From: Ruminococcus sp. UBA3286
Lineage (GTDB): Bacteria > Bacillota > Clostridia > Oscillospirales > Ruminococcaceae
Assembly: GCA_002362135.1 (NCBI GenBank)
Contig: DETO01000012.1
Coordinates: 5,638 to 21,180, forward strand
DNA length: 15,543 nucleotides
Direction of reading: 5' to 3'
The position numbers were made by a program, and so were the translations under genes. Below the pieces are notes generated by a model. That model searched no databases. It had not been told where the DNA came from and was given only the letters and a program-made list of their open reading frames with translations. This document shows positions 1 through 5,027 of this stretch, piece by piece (position 1 is the first letter of the stretch; each line of letters opens with the position of its first letter).

Positions 1-1
1 G

Positions 2-391
2 CGTCTTGAACTTTTGCGGAATGAGACGGCGGTAATGATTTTTTATGAAGCTCCGCACAAATTGAAAGCCGCAATAGAAGATTTTTCGGAATTTTTCGGA
101 ACTGACAGGCGTATTGTTATCTGCCGCGAACTTACGAAGCTTCATGAAGAAGTTTTGCGCATGACTCTTGGCGAAGCTGTTGAGTATTACTCCCGTACAG
201 AGCCGAAAGGGGAATTTGTGCTGCTTATCGAGGGAAAATCTGCCAATCAGGGCGAGAAGTTCACCATGGAGCAGGCAATGGAGCAGGTTCGCAGTCTTAT
301 TGAGAACGGCGAAAAGCCTACGGAAGCCTGCAAAGCCGTTGCAAAAGAAACGGGATTCCGCAAGGGAGAATTGTATTCGGCGCTTCAATAG
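2..391 (+). CDS. rsmI: 16S rRNA (cytidine-2'-O)-methyltransferase RsmI, C-terminal part
   Basis: The open frame runs in from the left edge (R-L-E-L-L-R-N-E-T) and ends in TAG, so about 129 C-terminal residues of a roughly 280-residue enzyme are present. RsmI methylates the 2'-OH of C1402 in 16S rRNA in the ribosomal decoding centre, using S-adenosylmethionine. The diagnostic RsmI segment is visible: MIFYEAPHKL, then FFGTDRRIVICRELTKLHEEV and GEFVLLIEG, followed by the helical tail whose EACKAVAKETG and KGELYSAL resemble the family's C-terminal helix-turn-helix-like region. The N-terminal SAM-binding half lies outside the window. An in-frame TTG at 14 is not the real start because homology continues upstream of it. 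Family assignment is by motif recognition. Confidence 0.93.
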   Translation, partial: RLELLRNETAVMIFYEAPHKLKAAIEDFSEFFGTDRRIVICRELTKLHEEVLRMTLGEAVEYYSRTEPKGEFVLLIEGKSANQGEKFTMEQAMEQVRSLIENGEKPTEACKAVAKETGFRKGELYSALQ

Positions 392-403
392 TGTAACTGA
401 TAA

Positions 404-423
404 TTTTGTGAAAATGCACAAAA
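404..423. promoter_or_regulatory. operator-like inverted repeat upstream of the PHP-gene promoter
   Basis: TTTTGTG (404-410) and CACAAAA (417-423) form a perfect 7-bp inverted repeat around a 6-base centre. It sits 13 bases after the rsmI stop and ends 4 bases before the -35 hexamer of the next promoter. No U-run follows, so it is a poor intrinsic terminator for rsmI. Its position suits a regulator-binding site. The regulator cannot be named from sequence, and AT-rich inverted repeats of this size do occur by chance. Confidence 0.4.
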
Positions 424-427
424 ACGC

Positions 428-456
428 TTGTAATTTATAAAAAAGTATGATATACT
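428..456 (+). promoter_or_regulatory. predicted housekeeping-sigma promoter for the PHP gene operon
   Basis: TTGTAA (428-433) and TATACT (451-456) are separated by 17 bases, and a TG at 448-449 gives an extended -10 element (TGaTATACT). Transcription would start near 463, leaving a leader of about 140 nt before the ATG at 603. The next three genes are separated by only 16 bases each, so this promoter could serve all three. Confidence 0.7.
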
Positions 457-464
457 ATTATTAA

Positions 465-490
465 CTTGAATTGAATATATTTAATTTAAG
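465..490 (+). repeat. palindromic hairpin at the 5' end of the leader
   Basis: Positions 465-476 can pair with 479-490 (C465-G490 inward), giving about 12 pairs including two G-U pairs and a minimal loop. If transcription starts near 463 this would be a 5'-terminal hairpin, an arrangement that can slow RNA decay. It is AT-rich, so stability is modest. It could instead act as a DNA palindrome. Confidence 0.45.
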
Positions 491-493
491 CAG

Positions 494-545
494 GCAGTCT
501 TTCATAAATTTATAAAATCTGAAAGACTGCATATTTTATAAATTT
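494..545 (+). repeat. two interleaved perfect inverted repeats in the PHP-gene leader
   Basis: Arm A, GCAGTCTTTCA (494-504), is the exact reverse complement of A', TGAAAGACTGC (520-530). Arm B, AAATTTATAAAAT (506-518), is the exact reverse complement of B', ATTTTATAAATTT (533-545). The order is A-B-A'-B', so the two helices either exclude each other or form an H-type pseudoknot. The A/A' hairpin followed by an AU-rich stretch is also the nearest thing to a terminator here, but it lacks a clean U-run. B and B' are partly self-symmetric and AT-rich, which weakens the case for them. Confidence 0.6.
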
Positions 546-553
546 GACCGCAA

Positions 554-579
554 TTATCTGAGAACAAGTTCTAAGATAA
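554..579. promoter_or_regulatory. 26-bp imperfect palindrome just upstream of the PHP gene
   Basis: The stretch is symmetric about 566/567: TTATCTGAGAAC is opposed by GTTCTAAGATAA, with a single mismatch (560/573) outside the two central A residues. It lies about 23 bases before the ATG and just upstream of the ribosome-binding site (AGAGG near 593-597). As DNA it looks like an operator for a dimeric regulator. As RNA it would be a hairpin that could affect initiation. No regulator can be named. Confidence 0.45.
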
Positions 580-602
580 AGGATGCGGCGAAAGAGGTAA
601 TT

Positions 603-1442
603 ATGATTTGCGATCTGCATTGTCACACAAAATTTTCAGACGGCTCTCTCGGCATTGAAGATGTCATTTCTCAGGCGAAACGCACGGGTATCGACTGGCT
701 TTCGATCACCGACCATGACACCATGTCGTCTTTTTCGAGAGCAGATGTTTTGGGTCAGCGCGAGGGCGTGAAGATACTTCACGGCGTTGAACTTTCCGCA
801 TGGGATAAATCAAGGGGCGCAAAGGTACATATTCTTTGCTATGCTCCGCAAAAACCCGATAGATTGGAGGGTCTTTGCCTGAAATCCTGTGAGATCAGAA
901 AGGCTTGCTCGAAAGAAATGATAGCCAAAGTTATGGAAAAATTTCCTATCACTATCGAAAGTATATTAAAGCATACTACGTCGTCAAAAAGCATTTTCAA
1001 GCAGCATATTATGCGCGCCCTGATTGATTACGGGTATGCGCTGGAATTTTACGGCGATCTTGATAGGGAGCTGTTTAATCCCCAAAGCGGATGCTGCTAT
1101 GTTGAGCGCGAATATCCCGACGTAAATTTCGTTATCGATCTTATCCATACCGCAGGCGGAGCGGCTGTTATGGCGCACCCTGCGCAGTACGATAATATTG
1201 AATTGCTTGAAGAACTTGCGAAAAAAGGCAAGATAGACGGCGTTGAGATCGGGCATTATTCGGCAGACGAAGCCTACCGCGCTGAACTGCGCAGTCTTGC
1301 GGATAAGTATGAATTGATATGTACGGGCGGTTCGGATTTCCACGGCTTGTACAACAGCGTTCCCACCCATCTTGGAAGCGGTACGACCTCAAAAGAAGAA
1401 CTGGACAGAATAATCAAGCTTACATCAAAAAAGAAAGGATAA
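603..1442 (+). CDS. PHP-domain metal-dependent phosphoesterase (RNase AM/TrpH-like)
   Basis: The 279-residue protein spans a full PHP domain. Metal-ligand motifs are in order: DLHCHTKFSDG (H6, H8, D13), SITDHDT (H38), GVELS (E63), KVHILCY (H76), VMAHPAQYD (H192) and GGSDFHG (D245, H247). In E. coli the relative YciV/RNase AM is a 5'-3' exonuclease and 3',5'-nucleotide phosphatase, and other members hydrolyse small phosphoesters, so the exact substrate is inferred only at family level. The protein is cytoplasmic with no signal peptide. The start is ATG at 603, preceded by GAAAGAGG at a suitable distance. The next gene begins 16 bases after the stop, which suggests co-transcription. The leader carries several inverted repeats, so expression may be regulated. 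Confidence 0.88.
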   Translation: MICDLHCHTKFSDGSLGIEDVISQAKRTGIDWLSITDHDTMSSFSRADVLGQREGVKILHGVELSAWDKSRGAKVHILCYAPQKPDRLEGLCLKSCEIRKACSKEMIAKVMEKFPITIESILKHTTSSKSIFKQHIMRALIDYGYALEFYGDLDRELFNPQSGCCYVEREYPDVNFVIDLIHTAGGAAVMAHPAQYDNIELLEELAKKGKIDGVEIGHYSADEAYRAELRSLADKYELICTGGSDFHGLYNSVPTHLGSGTTSKEELDRIIKLTSKKKG

Positions 1443-1458
1443 ACGAAAGCATCTTTGC

Positions 1459-2262
1459 ATGATTTCGTCCATAGACAATAATATGGTGAAAAAATACGGA
1501 ATGAGAATTGTTTTAACTATAATATTTCTGATATTATTTTTATTTTTCTTCGCTCCGATGTTCAACGGAATAATAAATGTGGGAAACTGCTTTGGAGCGG
1601 TCTTATCGGGAATAGCTGCTGCTGCGTTTGCTTTTCCGAAAGTATCGGTAAGTATCGGCTCATGGTTCTGGGAACGGACATGGGGAAGAATAGCAGCTGT
1701 TGCGATAGCCGTTATGCTGGCAGCGGGAATCATTCTCGGCGCGGTTATAAGCGGATTTATGCTGAAAGAAATGAATGATAAGCCCAAAAATGAAAATACA
1801 ACTCTTGTTGTGCTGGGCTGTCAGATGAAGGAGAGCGGTCCGAGTCTTATGCTCAGACGGCGGCTTGACGCGGCTTACGATTACCTGATCGAACATGAAA
1901 ATGTCAAAGTGATTGTTTCGGGCGGAAAAGGCGACGACGAACCTGTAAGCGAGGCTTCGGGAATGAAAGATTATCTTACGGCACGCGGAATCTCCTCTGA
2001 CCGTATTTTTGTTGAGGATAAATCCAAAAATACCGAGGAAAATATCGCGTTTTCGAAAGAAATAATAGAACACAAAAATCTGTGCGAAGATATTACCATC
2101 GTTACCGACGGCTATCATCAGCTGCGCGCTGATATTTTTGCCGATCGTCAGGGAATTCGTTCGTACAATATTTCCGCTCCCACTTCTGCATGGCTTGTGC
2201 CTACATATTGGGTCAGAGAATGGTTTGGCGTGGTATATTACTTAACGCTGGGTTCAAAATAA
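1459..2262 (+). CDS. membrane-anchored DUF218/YdcF-family protein
   Basis: The protein has 267 residues. Hydrophobic segments lie near residues 17-33, 43-60 and 76-100, followed by a DUF218 domain from about 114 to 255. Recognisable family blocks are TTLVVLGCQMKESGPS, VKVIVSGGKGDDEPVSEA, EDKSKNTEEN and VTDGYHQLRA, similar to the SanA/ElyC/YdcF group. Some relatives affect envelope integrity or act on lipid carriers, but no reaction is settled for this subgroup. The catalytic domain probably faces outside, though topology cannot be fixed here. The start is uncertain: ATG 1459 has only a distant AAAGGA (around 1434-1439), and the in-frame ATG at 1483 has no better site. It sits between the PHP gene and the secreted peptidase with 16-base gaps on either side. 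Confidence 0.82.
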   Translation: MISSIDNNMVKKYGMRIVLTIIFLILFLFFFAPMFNGIINVGNCFGAVLSGIAAAAFAFPKVSVSIGSWFWERTWGRIAAVAIAVMLAAGIILGAVISGFMLKEMNDKPKNENTTLVVLGCQMKESGPSLMLRRRLDAAYDYLIEHENVKVIVSGGKGDDEPVSEASGMKDYLTARGISSDRIFVEDKSKNTEENIAFSKEIIEHKNLCEDITIVTDGYHQLRADIFADRQGIRSYNISAPTSAWLVPTYWVREWFGVVYYLTLGSK

Positions 2263-2278
2263 TTATCGGAGGTATAAA

Positions 2279-4405
2279 ATGAACAAGAAAATTATATCTG
2301 CCGTCGTTTCTGCGGCAATTATCTGCGGTGCAGTCCCAATGACCGTAAACGCCGAAGAAACAGGAACGTCAGTCGGCGGAGCTTCTGTCTCCCTGCCTCG
2401 TTTCAGCACAAATGCATTTCAGAATGGTCAAAGTGAAACTCCCATGCAGATTCCTTCGGCAAGTACAGCCGAAATTCCGCGTTCTGTTGGAAGAAGCGCG
2501 CGTTCGTCATATCCGTCGTCTTTCGATCTTCGCGAAACAGGCGGCATAACATCTGTTAAAGATCAGGGCGAATACGGTACGTGCTGGGCTCACGCTGCCA
2601 TTGCTAGCGCCGAAGCGAGTGTGATGCGGTCAAATCCGCTTGTCGATCTGTCGGAATTCCACACGGCCTTTTATCCTTATTATGGAAATTATAAGATAGA
2701 TATCGGCACGGAAAATCCCGATGATATATTTAAATTTGGCGGAAATTATAACTTTGTTACAAATATATGGTCTCAGGGAATAGGCCCGATCTCCGAAAAG
2801 AAACTTCGCTATGGCAATCTGGAATTTTTCGATAATCAGAGCAGAGTTGACGAAATACAGTACGAATCTGATTACAGGTTGAAAGAATCGCGGACTTTTG
2901 ATTTTGACTGGGAAAGATCAAACGCCGACGTTGTAAATGAACTTGTAAAAAGATATGTCAGTGACGGAAAGCCTATAGATGTATCGTATTATTCTAATCC
3001 GGAACTTTGTTATAATTATGATTTCTGCACGTCAAACAGTACCAAACGTCCGAGGTTTTCAAATCATTCTGTAACGATAATCGGTTGGGACGATAATTAC
3101 CCTGCTGAAAATTTCAATATTAAGCCCTCGCAGAACGGCGCATGGCTTATCAAAAACAGCTGGGGCGAGGATTTTGGCAATGAAGGCACGATGTGGATAT
3201 CGTATGAGGACGAATCGCTGCATGAATTTGCCGTATATGAGCTTGATGATTCCGATGAATATATGTACATGGACTATTATGACAAATTCATGCCCATGCA
3301 GTCTCTTGCATCAAATGATGAAGGGAACGGTTCGTATATGGCGAATGTATTCACAAATGACGAATTCGCCATGCAGCTTGAAGCAATTTCAATGTATATA
3401 CAAAATCCTGATACGGAATATGAGATCACGATCTATAAAAATCTTCAGGATCTTTCAAATCCTATATCCGGAACTCCTTCTTCGACAACATATGGAAGTG
3501 TGGATTCGAGTGGATATTTCACAATTGAGCTGGACGAAAACGTAATACTGGAACACGGGGAAGATTATTCCGTTGTGGTATATGCTTACAATCCGTATAC
3601 GCCTTACGTTATTCCAATTGAGGCTTGCAGCTATGTTATTGATGAATCTAACAACAACGATATAGTAAGTCTTGGAGCGTATACAGATTATTACGATATC
3701 AAGAATAAAACGAAGTCTTATGAGAGTTTTTACAGTGAAAACGGATCTGAATGGTTTGATGTGATGTCGGAAGACTTGATGTACAGCGATGAAGATGTGG
3801 AAAATATGCTTAATGCTTATGAGACAGAGGTTTATGACGGAATAGATTCCGACGATACGGAAGCGCTTGAAGAAGCTGAAAATAGTGTCGATGTAATGAG
3901 AATGCTCTTGTCATTAGGCCCGTCAGGAGTAGCTATTGGCAATATTCCTATAAAGACATTCGGAAATCCCGTAGGTGCGGTAGATTTTTCACATATGTCC
4001 GGCTGCGTCGGCATGGGAGAGAAAATTTCGCTTTCCGTTAAAGATGATTCCGATATCTATTATTCCGTAAACGGCGGCGAATTTCAGCTGTATTCCGAGC
4101 CAATAAGCGTGAATGAACTTACATATATATCGGCTGCTGTCGATTTCGAAAATGTTGTGACGAGAAGCTATATTCCCGATGATGTACAGCTTGAATACGG
4201 CGATATTGACGCCGACGGAACTATAACTCCTTATGACGCGAGCATGGTTCTGACTCATTATTCCTGCCTTGCAACGGGCGATAAAGGCGTTCTCGGAAAA
4301 GCTGTACTTGAATACGCCGATTATGACGGAAACGGATATATCGACCCGCAGGATTCGAGCATGATATTGAGCAGATATGCTGAACTTGCAACGGAAGCTG
4401 AATAG
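2279..4405 (+). CDS. secreted papain-family (C1) cysteine peptidase with C-terminal type I dockerin
   Basis: The 708-residue precursor starts after a strong GGAGG site. A signal peptide covers about residues 1-25 (MNKKII, hydrophobic core, VNAEE). The papain-like domain shows oxyanion Gln96 and nucleophile Cys102 in KDQGEYGTCWAHA, His262 in RFSNHSVTIIGW, and Asn292 in LIKNSWGEDFG. This resembles bacterial lectin-like C1 peptidases, and the region after about 310 is probably the associated beta-rich domain. The C-terminus is a dockerin with two calcium loops, DIDADGTITPYD (642-653) and DYDGNGYIDPQD (681-692), each followed by a helix. Dockerins bind scaffoldin cohesins, so the enzyme is probably displayed in a cellulosome- or amylosome-like complex. 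Loop positions 10-11 are P-Y and P-Q. The natural substrate is unknown. Confidence 0.92.
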   Translation: MNKKIISAVVSAAIICGAVPMTVNAEETGTSVGGASVSLPRFSTNAFQNGQSETPMQIPSASTAEIPRSVGRSARSSYPSSFDLRETGGITSVKDQGEYGTCWAHAAIASAEASVMRSNPLVDLSEFHTAFYPYYGNYKIDIGTENPDDIFKFGGNYNFVTNIWSQGIGPISEKKLRYGNLEFFDNQSRVDEIQYESDYRLKESRTFDFDWERSNADVVNELVKRYVSDGKPIDVSYYSNPELCYNYDFCTSNSTKRPRFSNHSVTIIGWDDNYPAENFNIKPSQNGAWLIKNSWGEDFGNEGTMWISYEDESLHEFAVYELDDSDEYMYMDYYDKFMPMQSLASNDEGNGSYMANVFTNDEFAMQLEAISMYIQNPDTEYEITIYKNLQDLSNPISGTPSSTTYGSVDSSGYFTIELDENVILEHGEDYSVVVYAYNPYTPYVIPIEACSYVIDESNNNDIVSLGAYTDYYDIKNKTKSYESFYSENGSEWFDVMSEDLMYSDEDVENMLNAYETEVYDGIDSDDTEALEEAENSVDVMRMLLSLGPSGVAIGNIPIKTFGNPVGAVDFSHMSGCVGMGEKISLSVKDDSDIYYSVNGGEFQLYSEPISVNELTYISAAVDFENVVTRSYIPDDVQLEYGDIDADGTITPYDASMVLTHYSCLATGDKGVLGKAVLEYADYDGNGYIDPQDSSMILSRYAELATEAE

Positions 4406-4660
4406 TGTCAACACACCCTAATTGCGATCTGCCGGAAAAATCATACATACTCAACAAAAAACAGGCATATATCTTGATAAAAAATTGTCATTGTTGGTCA
4501 ATTGCAATAAAAGACAAGTCGGATATATAGTAAATAAAGTCAAAAAGTCAGTTACCGAATTGTAACTTTTAAAAAAAGTCGTGATTTAAATGCGTAAAAA
4601 CTAACAAAAAAAAGTGTTGAAAGTATACAATATGCTCAAAAAATATTAAAGAACGCTACA
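4406..4660. other. AT-rich non-coding stretch after the peptidase gene
   Basis: I find no plausible gene or strong intrinsic terminator here. It is very AT-rich. Small symmetric elements are present: ATTG-TTGGT-CAAT (about 4489-4501) and AGTTAC-N6-GTAACT (4550-4567). The latter is flanked by three copies of AAAGTC, at about 4536-4541, 4544-4549 and 4575-4580. These could be regulator sites for the downstream promoter or simply AT-rich background. Confidence 0.5.
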
Positions 4661-4665
4661 AAGCA

Positions 4666-4694
4666 TTGACTTTAAGCGAAAAATAAGGTATATT
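4666..4694 (+). promoter_or_regulatory. strong predicted promoter for the structured leader and ABC operon
   Basis: TTGACT (4666-4671) and TATATT (4689-4694) are spaced by exactly 17 bases, close to the vegetative sigma consensus. Transcription would start near 4701, giving a leader of about 327 nt before the binding-protein ATG at 5028. The AT-rich stretch upstream could act as an UP element. Confidence 0.75.
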
Positions 4695-4700
4695 TGTAGT

Positions 4701-4980
4701 ACAAAAGCAATACGTCTGCGACAGCAGTTCACACATGACTCTTTCGTGCATCAGGGCATTCTCTTAAAGGATACGCCTTGAGAGAATTCCGCAAGGAAGA
4801 ACATGCGTTAAGACGGAAAACTTCCGTAAGTATTGCTCTGAAAGATTACAGGGACGAAAGTCTTGGTAATAAGTCCTGAACAGGACGACGGCAGAATGAA
4901 CGTGGGGCAGACGCCCGAGCGAGGACATTCGCCGAGTTTATGCGAAGCGTGATTGAAGCCGATCACATTCACTTTTTATT
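4701..4980 (+). ncRNA. unassigned large structured RNA (leader or independent small RNA) upstream of a sugar ABC operon
   Basis: No convincing reading frame is present, and the stretch is less AT-rich than the DNA on its left. Hand pairing gives a closing stem AGCAATAC/GTATTGCT (4706-4713/4830-4837). Inside it are ATTCTCT/AGAGAAT (4758-4764/4781-4787, extended inward by AAGG/CCTT), a GCAA-capped TTCC/GGAA hairpin (4787-4798) and ACGGAA/TTCCGT (4813-4827). The 3' half has a GAAA-capped hairpin (4845-4870), GTCCTGAACAGGAC (4873-4886), and a long stem CGGCaGAATG/CATTCGCCG (4889-4898/4926-4934) enclosing GGGC-AGAC-GCCC (4905-4916). A last hairpin, GTGATT/GATCAC (4949-4966), precedes TTTTT (4973-4977). 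I do not recognise the hallmarks of the common riboswitches, T-box, RNase P, SRP or tmRNA. The class is unknown. Confidence 0.6.
4949..4980 (+). terminator. possible weak intrinsic terminator or attenuator within the leader
   Basis: GTGATT (4949-4954) can pair with GATCAC (4961-4966), or the overlapping GTGATTG can pair with CATTCAC (4966-4972), which brings the stem directly against the TTTTTATT run at 4973-4980. Either form is short, so termination may be partial. It would define the 3' end of an independent RNA or act as an attenuator before the ABC operon. Confidence 0.4.
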
Positions 4981-4983
4981 CAC

Positions 4984-5004
4984 ACTATGCACTAAGCGCA
5001 TAGT
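4984..5004 (+). repeat. hairpin just upstream of the binding-protein ribosome-binding site
   Basis: ACTATGC (4984-4990) and GCATAGT (4998-5004) form a perfect 7-bp stem with a 7-base loop. The very strong Shine-Dalgarno AAGGAGGA begins 9 bases later at 5013 and is left free. The hairpin may protect the mRNA 5' end or separate the leader fold from the translation start. Confidence 0.5.
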
Positions 5005-5027
5005 ACATATTTAAGGAGGAAAAACCA

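Noticed and set aside
1660..2118. 152-codon open frame on the minus strand
   Set aside because: It is a shadow of the DUF218 gene with no recognisable motif and no promoter or initiation site.
4701..5027. Assignment of the leader to a T-box, cobalamin, c-di-GMP, SAM or FMN riboswitch, RNase P RNA, SRP RNA or tmRNA
   Set aside because: The conserved boxes I know for these (for example the T-box UGGNACC element, the cobalamin B12 box, or the RNase P GAGGAAAGUC core) are absent. A covariance-model search would be decisive and could still reveal a class that I cannot recall by sequence.
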